Positions 44,724 to 53,259 of a stretch of 64,000 bases of DNA are shown here, in pieces; position 1 is the stretch's first letter, and each line of letters starts with the position of its first letter. Made by a program: the position numbers and the translations under genes. The stretch is from Prevotella sp. (GTDB lineage: Bacteria; Bacteroidota; Bacteroidia; Bacteroidales; Bacteroidaceae): contig JAFYYV010000051.1 of NCBI GenBank assembly GCA_017557405.1, positions 62,001 through 126,000 on the forward strand. Direction: 5' to 3'. The notes under the pieces are model-generated. The model did not search any database. It saw only the letters and a list, made by a program, of their open reading frames with translations, and was not told the origin of the DNA.

Positions 44724-46937
44724 CTAATCTTCCATCCTCACTCTCCTCACCACTTCCGGTTTCTTCAGCCAGCGGTTGAGCCAATTGAAGAACGTGCGTT
44801 GCCAAAGGATACCATTCTGGGGTTTCAGCACCCAGTGGTTCTCATCGGGGAAGATGAGCAGTTCGGCTGGGATGCCACGAAGACGGGCGGCGTTGAAGGC
44901 TCCCATACCTTGGTTGGCATTGATGCGATAGTCCATCTCACCGTGGATGCAGAGGATGGGGGTGTCCCATTTGTCAACGAAACGATGGGGAGAGTTCTCG
45001 TAGGTCTTGCGGGCGTTCTCCGAGAGGTCCTTGTTCCAATAGGCATCCTCGTACTCCCAGTTGGAGAACCACACCTCTTCGGTATCGGTGTACATGCTTT
45101 CGAGGTTGAAGGCGCCATCGTGGGCGATGAAGCACTTGAATCGCTTGTTGTGGTGTCCGGCCAGGTAGTAGACGGAGAAACCGCCAAACGAGGCTCCTAC
45201 AGCTCCCAGATGGTCGCGGTCGACGTATGGCAGGTTGTTGGCAGCATCATCGATGGCAGTGAGATAGTCGTCCATGCACTGTCCTGTCCAGTCGCCCGAT
45301 ATCTCCTCACACCACTCGGAGCCGAAGCCAGGAAGGCCATGGCGGTTGGGGGCTACGATGACGTAGCCTTGCGAGGCCATGATCATGAAGTTCCAACGGT
45401 AGCTCCAGAACTGAGAGACGGGGCTTTGTGGGCCTCCCTCGCAGAAGAGCAGGGTGGGGTATTTCTTTGTCTCATCGAAGTTGGGAGGCAGTATGACCCA
45501 ATAGAGCATCTGCTTGCCATCGGTGGTCTCTACCCAACGTTGTTGCACTTTTCCTTTTGCCAGTTGGTCGAAGATGTGTTTGTTCTCTTGGGTGATTTGC
45601 TCCACCTTCGTCTTTTCGGGCTTCTTGAAATTGGGGGTGACCACGTAGAGGTCGGCGGCATTCATGAAATCGTGCCGCTCGGCGAGGATTTGCTTCCCGT
45701 TGTTGAGCATCTGGAGGGAACCGAAATCCGCCCAGTCGTTGGTGAGTTGTTTCACTTCGCCTTTCCAATTGATTGCATAGAGATTCTCGGTAGCGTGCCA
45801 CACACCGATGAAATAGATGAGAGCATCCTTGTTATCACTCCAGCAGAAGTCGTCCACGTTGGAATCGAACGACTCCGTGAGGTAGCTCTTTTCACCCGTC
45901 TCGAGGTTGAAGCAGCACAGGCGCTGGCGGTCGCTCTCGTAGCCATCGCGGGCCATGGAGAGCCAAGCCACATATTTGCCATCGGGCGAGAACTGCGGGT
46001 TCTGGTCGTAGCCAGGATTGTTCTTGAGGTTCTCCTCGCTATTGACAGCCTGGCCTTTCATCGTCTTCGTGGGATCGGTACGGAAATTCGTGGGTCCCGC
46101 TGTCTTGCAGATATTCACAGTGGCGTTATCATCCACGCTGTAAAGGAAAATGTCGCTATCGGTGCTGATGGCATAGTCAACGCCCTCTTTCTTGCGGCAG
46201 GTGTAAGCAATCGTCTTCGAATCGGGGCTCCATGCAAGTTGCTCAACGCCTCCGAAGGGAGCCATCGGACACTCGTAGGGCTCGCCTTCGAGAATATCCC
46301 TCATGGATGAAGGATGAATGATGAAAGATGAAGGCTCGACATCGGCCACGAAAGGATGGGTGATGGTCTCCACGTAGTGGTCCCAGTGGCGGTAGTTCAT
46401 GTCGGTGACAAGTCGGCCTGTAGCCTTTGGCAGGTCATCGGGATTCTTCTGGATGGAGCCGTGGTAGGGCAACGATTTGAGGATGATGACCCGCTTGCCA
46501 TCGGGTGAGAAAAGGAAACCTTCCACCTCGCCATTCGTGTCGGATAGCTGTTGGCGGTTGGAGCCATCGATGTCCATAGCCCATATCTCACCACCCGTGA
46601 GGAAGGCGATGCGGTTGTTGGAGAGCCAAGCGGCATCGGTCTCGTTCTTCGAGGAGGTGGTCAGCTTACGTTGGTTCTGTCCGTCAGCATCCATCACATA
46701 TAATATATGGTGGCTCTTGTTGGCTTTCACGCTGTAGTAGGCCACCTGATAGGCGATGTGCTTGCCATCGGGCGAAGCGGCATAACCACCTATGCGTCCC
46801 ATAGCCCAAAGCGCCTCGGGCGTCATGCGGCCATCTTTGACGGTGATGTTGTTCTTTCCGATATTCACGTCTTCTTGTGCGTTTGTCGTGGTGCATAGCA
46901 TCAGTGCGGCTGCCACGAGGGTAAGTGTTTTTTTCAT
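44724..46937 (-). CDS. S9 family dipeptidyl peptidase (DPP5-like) with a repeat-derived insert
   Basis: The ATG at 46937 (MKKTLTLVAAALMLCTTTNA) gives a signal peptide and 737 residues; the upstream frame is not used. WD40-like beta-propeller repeats (PDGKHIAYQ, SPDGKRVIIL, SPDGKYVAWLS) precede an alpha/beta hydrolase domain with Ser583 in GASFGGFS, Asp669 in GEMDYRI and His701 in DENHWVL. It closely resembles periplasmic Porphyromonas DPP5, which removes dipeptides with hydrophobic residues from oligopeptides. Between HPFVADVE and RDILEGEPYE sits SSFIIHPSS, the translation of a dispersed repeat. Catalytic residues are intact. Confidence 0.93.
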   Translation of the reverse strand: MKKTLTLVAAALMLCTTTNAQEDVNIGKNNITVKDGRMTPEALWAMGRIGGYAASPDGKHIAYQVAYYSVKANKSHHILYVMDADGQNQRKLTTSSKNETDAAWLSNNRIAFLTGGEIWAMDIDGSNRQQLSDTNGEVEGFLFSPDGKRVIILKSLPYHGSIQKNPDDLPKATGRLVTDMNYRHWDHYVETITHPFVADVEPSSFIIHPSSMRDILEGEPYECPMAPFGGVEQLAWSPDSKTIAYTCRKKEGVDYAISTDSDIFLYSVDDNATVNICKTAGPTNFRTDPTKTMKGQAVNSEENLKNNPGYDQNPQFSPDGKYVAWLSMARDGYESDRQRLCCFNLETGEKSYLTESFDSNVDDFCWSDNKDALIYFIGVWHATENLYAINWKGEVKQLTNDWADFGSLQMLNNGKQILAERHDFMNAADLYVVTPNFKKPEKTKVEQITQENKHIFDQLAKGKVQQRWVETTDGKQMLYWVILPPNFDETKKYPTLLFCEGGPQSPVSQFWSYRWNFMIMASQGYVIVAPNRHGLPGFGSEWCEEISGDWTGQCMDDYLTAIDDAANNLPYVDRDHLGAVGASFGGFSVYYLAGHHNKRFKCFIAHDGAFNLESMYTDTEEVWFSNWEYEDAYWNKDLSENARKTYENSPHRFVDKWDTPILCIHGEMDYRINANQGMGAFNAARLRGIPAELLIFPDENHWVLKPQNGILWQRTFFNWLNRWLKKPEVVRRVRMED
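46301..46337. repeat. Gatgaagg-type repeat inserted in frame inside the dpp5-like gene
   Basis: The plus strand shows catggatgaaggatgaatga then tgaaagatgaaggc. On the coding strand it reads PSSFIIHPSSM. The same words make up the intergenic repeat at 31010-31076. It lies in a propeller loop. Confidence 0.75.
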
Positions 46938-46958
46938 TGTGTAGATATGTTTTGTGCG

Positions 46959-47017
46959 CAAAGATACAAAATAATTCACAATTTGTCATGCTAATTCAAC
47001 TATATTTTGTAACTTTG
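46959..47017. promoter_or_regulatory. Divergent -7 elements of dpp5-like gene (-) and lipoprotein gene (+)
   Basis: Minus TATCTTTG (46959-46966) is 21 bp before the dpp5-like ATG. Plus TAACTTTG (47010-47017) is 57 bp before the lipoprotein ATG. -33 elements are weak. Confidence 0.6.
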
Positions 47018-47074
47018 CCAACCGAAACTGAAAAAACTTCAATTAACGTTTAACCAAAAAAACAATTATCCAAG

Positions 47075-47638
47075 ATGAAAAAAACTATTTTGAGTGTTGC
47101 CATCGCAGTTGTAGCAACTGCCCTCGTGGCATCGTGTGGAAACAAGAGTGCAGAAAACGCTGAGGCAAAAGACTCTGCCAACGTAGAGCAGCAGGCCGCC
47201 CCTCAGGAAGAGGTGGAAGTGAAGATTGAGGACCAGAAGGAACTCACTTGCGACGACTACACCATCAAGGTGCCCGAGGGCTGGAAGGCTCGCAGCCGCA
47301 TGGTCAACAGCTCGTGCACGATGGGCTTCAAAGAGCCTCCGTTCACCACAGCAAGCCCCAACTACTCAAGCTACACAACTGTTGAGAAGTTCAAGGAGAT
47401 GCGCGAGAAGGAAGGCGCAAAACAGATTGACAACCTTGAAGTTAATGGCAATACATTCGAGGTTTTCTACAGGGAGATGCCCAATGGTCAGCAGTTAGTG
47501 AGCGCCGTTACTCCTAAGGGTGATGGTTCGATGTACGTGAACTTCCAGACTGGTGCCCACAAGCTGGATCAGGCTGAAGCAAAGGATATTCTGATGGCTC
47601 ACACAAAGACCATTCTTGAAAACCTGACCATCAAATAA
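47075..47638 (+). CDS. Lipoprotein of unknown function (paralogue of 47715-48251)
   Basis: A 187-residue protein with a lipoprotein signal peptide, MKKTILSVAIAVVATALVAS followed by the lipid-site Cys in CGNKS. An Ala/Glu-rich spacer (ENAEAKDSANVEQQAAPQEE) precedes a small globular domain with DDYTIKVPEGWKARSRMVN and a C-terminal TILENLTIK. I recognise no enzyme motif. The facing gene encodes the same layout (CGNKS, acidic-Ala linker, VPNGW), so the two are probably old duplicates. It has its own promoter and shares a terminator with its neighbour. Confidence 0.8.
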   Translation: MKKTILSVAIAVVATALVASCGNKSAENAEAKDSANVEQQAAPQEEVEVKIEDQKELTCDDYTIKVPEGWKARSRMVNSSCTMGFKEPPFTTASPNYSSYTTVEKFKEMREKEGAKQIDNLEVNGNTFEVFYREMPNGQQLVSAVTPKGDGSMYVNFQTGAHKLDQAEAKDILMAHTKTILENLTIK

Positions 47639-47660
47639 TCTGGAAAACAATCCAAACAAA

Positions 47661-47692
47661 AACGGGCTATAGGAGATATTCTATAGCCCGTT
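47661..47692. terminator. Bidirectional terminator between the two lipoprotein genes
   Basis: A perfect 12-bp stem (aacgggctatag, 47661-47672, with 47681-47692) and an 8-nt loop, followed by TGTTTTATTG on the right and preceded by an A-rich run on the left. Confidence 0.9.
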
Positions 47693-47714
47693 GTTTTATT
47701 GTTGTCACTCGAGA

Positions 47715-48251
47715 TTATTTCAGCATCTTCACACCTTTCAGTGCTTCTTTTACGTCGTCGATTGTTCCACCATTATCGGCTGAAATAGTACCTTCAGCAC
47801 TGAGATAATTGAATGTTCCGCCAGCAGGCAACTCTGCTACAGCATAGATGAACTCTTCGCGGTTGTATATTTTCCATGTGTAGTTGCCAATCTTTTCTTC
47901 TGCCACTTTGTGCTCGGCTTTGATTTGATACATGCCAATGTTGTTCTCATCAAACTCCTTGCCTTCAACAGCGTTGACATTGATAATTGCATTGATCTTG
48001 TCAGCGTCGTTTTTCTTGACCAACTTGACTTTGCATGCTCCAAACGTTGTAGCTTCACCTGTCCATCCATTAGGGACGACGGTGCAGAAAATGTGATGGA
48101 TGTCTTCAATTACATTCTGCTCTGACTCGGCTGCTGTTGCCTCAACGGCTGTTGAGTCGGCGCCATTGGCGTTTGCTTCAGACTTGTTTCCACACGCGGT
48201 CATGGCTACACACGCTGCAATAGCGGTAGCCCAAAGAAAATTTTTCTTCAT
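47715..48251 (-). CDS. Lipoprotein of unknown function (paralogue of 47075-47638)
   Basis: A 178-residue protein with signal MKKNFLWATAIAACVAMTAC and lipid Cys in CGNKSEANANG. After an Ala/Glu spacer comes a domain with FCTVVPNGWTGEATTFGACK and a helical, charged middle. The C-terminus is IDDVKEALKGVKMLK. It converges on the related lipoprotein gene. Its stop is 23 bp from the shared terminator. It could be an envelope stress or binding protein, but nothing in the sequence decides this. Confidence 0.8.
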   Translation of the reverse strand: MKKNFLWATAIAACVAMTACGNKSEANANGADSTAVEATAAESEQNVIEDIHHIFCTVVPNGWTGEATTFGACKVKLVKKNDADKINAIINVNAVEGKEFDENNIGMYQIKAEHKVAEEKIGNYTWKIYNREEFIYAVAELPAGGTFNYLSAEGTISADNGGTIDDVKEALKGVKMLK

Positions 48252-48306
48252 GTTTTTTTAAATGTTTTGTGGTTAAAAAATAGTGTTACTTTATGAATAA
48301 ATACTG

Positions 48307-49770
48307 TTATTTTTTCTTCACGGGGTCACATGTGAGTCCGCAACCCAGACGACGCCAAATCTTGCGATCAACCTCACTGAGCATGACGGTGGTGTGCACC
48401 TGGCAGCCACGCAACTGGGGAAGCTGTTCAAGGGCCTTGCGGCAGTTCTCATCGTGTTGTGAGAGCACGCTGAGCGCCACGAGCACCTCATCGGTGTGCA
48501 GACGTGGATTCTTGCCACCCAGATACTCTATCTTCGTCTTCTGGATAGGCTCGATGAGACTTTGCGGAATGAGCTTTGTCTCGTGGTCGATGCCAGCCAG
48601 ATGCTTCATGGCATTCAGAAGCAGGGCGGCACAACAACCCAGTAGTGGAGTGGTCTTTGAGGTGACAATAGTACCGTCTTCCATTTCGATGGCTGCGGCG
48701 TGGTTTCCACTCTGTATCTTGCGCTCGTAGGCGGCCACAGTGACCTTGCGGGTGGCGGTGGAGATTTTTGCCTGGTTGAACAGCAGACGAATTTTGTTGA
48801 CTTCGTTCTCGTTGTCGGCGCCATTGGCCATCTTGTTGGTGGCTTCGTAGAAACGGCGGATAATCTCATCGCGCGATGCTTGGCAGCATACCTCATCATC
48901 GCTGATGCAGAATCCCACCATGTTGACTCCCATATCGGTGGGCGACTTGTAGGGATTCTCGCCGTAGATGCCTTCGAACAAGGCGGTCAGTACGGGGAAT
49001 ATCTCGATGTCGCGGTTGTAGTTGACAGCCGTCTTGCCGTATGCCTCAAGGTGGAAGGGGTCGATCATGTTGACATCGTTGAGGTCGGCTGTGGCGGCTT
49101 CGTAGGCGATGTTCACGGGATGCTTCAAAGGAAGATTCCACACGGGGAATGTCTCGAACTTGGCATATCCTGCACGTATGCCTCGTTTGTTCTCGTTGTA
49201 GAGCTGTGAGAGGCAGGTGGCCATCTTGCCGCTTCCAGGGCCAGGAGCGGTGACAATGACGAGTGGACGTGTGGTCTCCACGTAGTCGTTCTTGCCGAAT
49301 CCCTCGTCGCTGGCAATGAGCTCTACGTTGTGGGGGTAGCCATCGATGGGGTAGTGGATGTACGACTTGATGCCCATTCTCTCGAGACGATGGCGGAACT
49401 GGTCTGCGGCGCTTTGTCCGTTATAATGCGTGATGACAACGGAGCCCACCATAAAATCACGGCGCATGAACTCATCGCGCAATCGGAGCACATCTTCATC
49501 GTAGGTGATGCCTAGGTCGGTGCGTATCTTGTTCTTTTCGATGTCCTTGGCACTGATGACGATCAGTATTTCAATGCTTTCGCGCAGCTGTGCAAGCATG
49601 CGCAGTTTGCTGTCGGGCTTGAAGCCTGGCAACACGCGCGAGGCATGGTGGTCATCGAAGAGCTTGCCGCCAAGCTCCAAATAAAGTTTGCCGTCGAACT
49701 GGGCTATACGTTCACGAATGTTCTCTGATTGTATCTTGAGATACTTGTCGTTGTCAAATCCAATTTTCAT
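48307..49770 (-). CDS. DUF1846 family protein
   Basis: A 487-residue cytoplasmic protein starting MKIGFDNDKYLKIQSENIRE. The conserved segments DGKLYLELGGKLFDDHHASR and VTAPGPGSGKMATCLSQLYN, plus FEGIYGENPYKSPTDMGVNM, are those of DUF1846. The second contains a P-loop-like GPGSGK. I know of no settled enzymatic role for this family, so none is assigned. It begins 43 bp after yidC on the same strand, so the two may be co-transcribed. Confidence 0.88.
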   Translation of the reverse strand: MKIGFDNDKYLKIQSENIRERIAQFDGKLYLELGGKLFDDHHASRVLPGFKPDSKLRMLAQLRESIEILIVISAKDIEKNKIRTDLGITYDEDVLRLRDEFMRRDFMVGSVVITHYNGQSAADQFRHRLERMGIKSYIHYPIDGYPHNVELIASDEGFGKNDYVETTRPLVIVTAPGPGSGKMATCLSQLYNENKRGIRAGYAKFETFPVWNLPLKHPVNIAYEAATADLNDVNMIDPFHLEAYGKTAVNYNRDIEIFPVLTALFEGIYGENPYKSPTDMGVNMVGFCISDDEVCCQASRDEIIRRFYEATNKMANGADNENEVNKIRLLFNQAKISTATRKVTVAAYERKIQSGNHAAAIEMEDGTIVTSKTTPLLGCCAALLLNAMKHLAGIDHETKLIPQSLIEPIQKTKIEYLGGKNPRLHTDEVLVALSVLSQHDENCRKALEQLPQLRGCQVHTTVMLSEVDRKIWRRLGCGLTCDPVKKK

Positions 49771-49813
49771 TGTCTTGTGTGTATGAAAATGCCAAAGTGC
49801 ACTTGTATGGTTA

Positions 49814-51712
49814 TTATTGTTTCAATCTCTTGTTGCGAAGCTCATCGCGTTCCTTCTGCAAACGCTGCTGCTCTTCCTGCATGGCTTGCAGGCGTCCTGC
49901 CAAACCACCCATCTTCTTCTGTGGGTTGTTCTTGTTCTCTTGGTAGCGAGCCTCGAGGAGAGCCAACAACTTCTTGTCGTTGGTCGTCTTGCGGAGTACC
50001 CACATGATGGCTGCCGAGAAGAATAGGGAGATGAAATAGTAGAAGTTCAAACCGCTGGAATAGTCGTTGAACATGAAGAAGAACATCACCGGCATGAGGT
50101 ACATCATCCATTGCATCATCTTCATCTGCTCAGCCTGCTGACCTACCATCTGATCCTTCTGCTGACGCATGTTCATGACCGAATAGAGGAGGTTGGCCAC
50201 ACAGAAAAGGACACAGGTCAACGAGAGATGGTCGCCGATACCCCAGATGTTCTTGCCCCACTCGATGATGGGGTCGTAGGTCGAAAGGTCCTTGATCCAC
50301 AAGAAACTCTCACCACGCAACTGGATGGCATTTGGCACGAAGTTGAACATGGCAATCCAGATAGGCATCTGGATGAACATGGGCAGACAGCCACTCAAGG
50401 GTGATACGCCATATTTGGCATACTCTTGCATCATGGCCTGCTGCTTCTGCATCTGGTCCTCAGGCTTGTCGAACTGCTTGGTGGCCTCTTCAAGTTTCGG
50501 CTTCAGCACGCGCATCTTGGCGGAGTTCATATAGGTCTTTTCCACCAACGGATAGGTGATGGCTTTCAACAAGAGGGTGATAAGGATGAGTACGATACCC
50601 ATGTTCAGGCCAAGGCCTGTGAGGAAGTCGAACACATAGATGGTAAAGAAACGGTTGATCCAGCGCACGATAGGCCAACCCAGATACACAAGTTTCTTCA
50701 TCTGAAGGTTCTTGCCGAAAGTACTCTCTGATTCAACGGCCTGCAACTTGCGGAAGTCGTTGGGACCATAGTAGAACTCGAACTCACTCGGTGTCTTACC
50801 CGATGGGTCGAAGAAAGTCTTCATCTTGGCCTCGAACTGCTTCAAATAGCCAGATCCCTTCTGCTGGGGGATGCTGGTCATCTTTGACTCTGCGGCAAAA
50901 TCATGTTTGGCAATCATGATGGAAGAGAAGAACTGGTCTTTGAAAGCCACCCAATCGAGTGCCTCCTTGATGTTCTCGTCTTTCTTCTCGGATGTCTCAC
51001 TTAGATGATCTGTCGAACCATCCTTCTCCTTATATGTCAATGTGGCATATCTGTTCTCGAAAGTAAAACCTTTCTCTTGCTGTGGACATAGCTCCTTCCA
51101 GTTCACATCCATCGTCTGCATGCTGGGCGAGAAGAGGCCTGCAAGTCCGTTGGCGGTCATCTTCAAGTGGAGCATGTAGTCTTTGCCAAGCCAATACTCC
51201 ATGACGATGCTCTTGTCGCCACCTGTTTCTGCCGTGAATGTCACAGTGGTGTCGCTGACATTGGTGGCTTGGAAGAAGAGGTCTTGTGTGGAGATGTTCG
51301 ACTCTTTGGCAGTGAGCGTGTAGTTCAAGCTTTGGTCTTTCCCCTCAAAGAGTGTCACATCGGGTTTGCCATTGCGGTCTTTGAATCCTTTGACAACAGC
51401 CTTCTCAACGATTGCACCTTTTGAGTTGAGGGTCAACTCTACCTTGCCGTTCTTCAAAACGATTTTCTGCTCATCGCCTTTAAAAGCAGAGTGGAACAAC
51501 GCTGTGCTGTCTTCCTCTGCCTCATGTTTGGCAGCCAAAAGTTTGGCTTCCTCGGCTTTCTGACGTTTCTCGGCGTTTACTTTTGCCACTTGTGCGATGG
51601 AGTCTTGTATTTGCTGTTGACGCATTTGCTCTTCAGAAGGACGTGTCCACCAACTGAAGACGATTAAAACCAATGCAATGAGGATGAATCCTGTGATTGT
51701 ATTTTTATCCAT
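49814..51712 (-). CDS. yidC: Membrane protein insertase YidC
   Basis: A 632-residue insertase. An N-terminal membrane segment (about 6-22) is followed by a large periplasmic beta domain (about 60-345) and the five-helix 60-kDa insertase core (about 360-590). The core includes GLNMGIVLILITLLLKAITY, MQEYAKYGVSPLSGCLPMFI and VMFFFMFNDYSSGLNFYYFI. The tail is a basic coiled coil (LQAMQEEQQRLQKERDELRN), which may bind ribosomes. YidC folds and inserts inner-membrane proteins alone or with SecYEG. It has a good promoter at 51839-51870 and a leader of about 120 nt. Confidence 0.97.
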   Translation of the reverse strand: MDKNTITGFILIALVLIVFSWWTRPSEEQMRQQQIQDSIAQVAKVNAEKRQKAEEAKLLAAKHEAEEDSTALFHSAFKGDEQKIVLKNGKVELTLNSKGAIVEKAVVKGFKDRNGKPDVTLFEGKDQSLNYTLTAKESNISTQDLFFQATNVSDTTVTFTAETGGDKSIVMEYWLGKDYMLHLKMTANGLAGLFSPSMQTMDVNWKELCPQQEKGFTFENRYATLTYKEKDGSTDHLSETSEKKDENIKEALDWVAFKDQFFSSIMIAKHDFAAESKMTSIPQQKGSGYLKQFEAKMKTFFDPSGKTPSEFEFYYGPNDFRKLQAVESESTFGKNLQMKKLVYLGWPIVRWINRFFTIYVFDFLTGLGLNMGIVLILITLLLKAITYPLVEKTYMNSAKMRVLKPKLEEATKQFDKPEDQMQKQQAMMQEYAKYGVSPLSGCLPMFIQMPIWIAMFNFVPNAIQLRGESFLWIKDLSTYDPIIEWGKNIWGIGDHLSLTCVLFCVANLLYSVMNMRQQKDQMVGQQAEQMKMMQWMMYLMPVMFFFMFNDYSSGLNFYYFISLFFSAAIMWVLRKTTNDKKLLALLEARYQENKNNPQKKMGGLAGRLQAMQEEQQRLQKERDELRNKRLKQ

Positions 51713-51838
51713 TATTTCTGTTTTTTATTATCATTTTCTTCCGCTTAACGTCCAACGAAAAGCGCGCCAAACATGTCTGACTGACAGAATGGCATGATTT
51801 TGATGAATGGGTTGCCAGTTCTTTGTAAATTTAAGGTG

Positions 51839-51870
51839 CAAATTTACATTATTTTCTTGAAACCTACAAA
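51839..51870 (-). promoter_or_regulatory. Promoter of yidC
   Basis: Minus-strand TAAATTTG (51839-51846) with TTTG (51867-51870) 20 bp upstream. In the other direction a lone plus-strand TATTTTTG at 51921-51928 serves the DUF3078 gene, 27 bp before its ATG. Confidence 0.72.
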
Positions 51871-51954
51871 TAAATGATTTATTAAGGTTGGAAAATACTT
51901 CAATTTTCAAAAAGATTTCGTATTTTTGCAAAAATATTTAACCAAATCAGACTT

Positions 51955-53250
51955 ATGAAAAGATTTTATGCTTCTGCGCTAATCATTTTAGCCGCTCTTC
52001 CTATGTGGGGACAAAACAAGAAGGCTGTTGCCAGTGTTGACACGATGCCCAAGGTTGTACGCCAGTATCAGGATTCGCTGATGGCTTATAAGGCAAAACT
52101 TGACAGTTTGCAAACCATTGACAATCAGAACAATGCCTTGTTCTCAAAGCTTTTCCTACCAGTGACCTATTACAACGATGTGTCTCACAATGCTTTGAGT
52201 CTTGAGGGGAAGGGGACTGCCAATTATAACCTTAATACGGCTTTGATGAACCTCTACCTCACACGTCCTGACCTCGTGGCAGGTACGGAGGATGAGTTGA
52301 AGAAGATTGGTGCCACAGCGGCTCAAATCGAGGCTGCCAAGAACACTAAAGTGGAATTAGTGGAGAAGAAAGCCGAGAAACCTGTGGAGCCAGAGCCCGC
52401 CCCTGTGACTGTTGTTGTGAAAAAGCCCAATTTCTGGACCTACAAGGGTGATGGATACTTGCAATTCCTTCAGAATTATGTGTCGGGCAACTGGTATAAA
52501 GGTGGTGAGAGCAACTATTCAATGCTTTCCAGTTTGACGCTCGAGGCCAACTATGACAACAAGAGCAAATGGAAGTGGGACAACAAACTGGAGATGAAGT
52601 TGGGATTCCAGACTTCGCGTTCTGACTCTATCAATAGGTTCAAGGCCAATGAAGACCTGATTCGTTTGACAAGCAAACTGGGACTCCAGGCAACGAAGCA
52701 TTGGTACTATACCTTACAGCTGTTGGCTTACACCCAGTTCACCCGTGGTTTGAAATCAAATGACCGCCGCACCTATTCTGACTTTATGTCTCCCTTCAAC
52801 CTGAACCTTGGTCTTGGTATGGATTACAAGGTGGAGTGGTTGAACAAGAAACTGACCGGAACGGTCAACATCTCTCCTCTCGCTGTCAACTACAGGTATG
52901 TTGACCGCCGCATCTTCCGCAAGAACGATACGGAGACACAATGGTTCCCAAGCCGTCATGGATTGGAAGACCAGAGACACTCGTTGACTGATTTCGGTTC
53001 GCAGTTCACCATCGACCTCCTTTGGAAAATTGCCGAGAACATCAAGTGGAAGACGCGCATGTATGGATTCACCAGTTACAAGCGTGTGCAATATGAATGG
53101 GAAAACACGTTCACGTTCCAATTCAACAAGTACATCTCGTCCAACATCTTCGTTTATCCGAGATTCGATGACAATACTGCCCGCGACGGCCATCACGGCT
53201 ATTGGCAGTTCAAGGAGTATGTCTCCATTGGATTCAACTATTCGTTCTAA
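51955..53250 (+). CDS. DUF3078 outer-membrane-associated protein
   Basis: A 431-residue protein with a signal peptide (MKRFYASALIILAALPMWGQ), a helical/linker region with PVEPEPAPVTVVVKK, and a C-terminal half of alternating aromatic strands (FWTYKGDGYLQFLQNYVSGN, WYKGGESNYSMLSSLTLEAN) ending in YVSIGFNYSF, as expected of an outer-membrane barrel. DUF3078 proteins are widespread in Bacteroidota and have no assigned reaction. The comEC gene starts 9 bp after its stop, so the two are probably co-transcribed. Confidence 0.85.
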   Translation: MKRFYASALIILAALPMWGQNKKAVASVDTMPKVVRQYQDSLMAYKAKLDSLQTIDNQNNALFSKLFLPVTYYNDVSHNALSLEGKGTANYNLNTALMNLYLTRPDLVAGTEDELKKIGATAAQIEAAKNTKVELVEKKAEKPVEPEPAPVTVVVKKPNFWTYKGDGYLQFLQNYVSGNWYKGGESNYSMLSSLTLEANYDNKSKWKWDNKLEMKLGFQTSRSDSINRFKANEDLIRLTSKLGLQATKHWYYTLQLLAYTQFTRGLKSNDRRTYSDFMSPFNLNLGLGMDYKVEWLNKKLTGTVNISPLAVNYRYVDRRIFRKNDTETQWFPSRHGLEDQRHSLTDFGSQFTIDLLWKIAENIKWKTRMYGFTSYKRVQYEWENTFTFQFNKYISSNIFVYPRFDDNTARDGHHGYWQFKEYVSIGFNYSF

Positions 53251-53259
53251 CCCATTATT

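Noticed and set aside
44799-46310. 503-residue ORF on the + strand
   Set aside because: Antisense to the DPP5-like gene, whose catalytic motifs are on the other strand.
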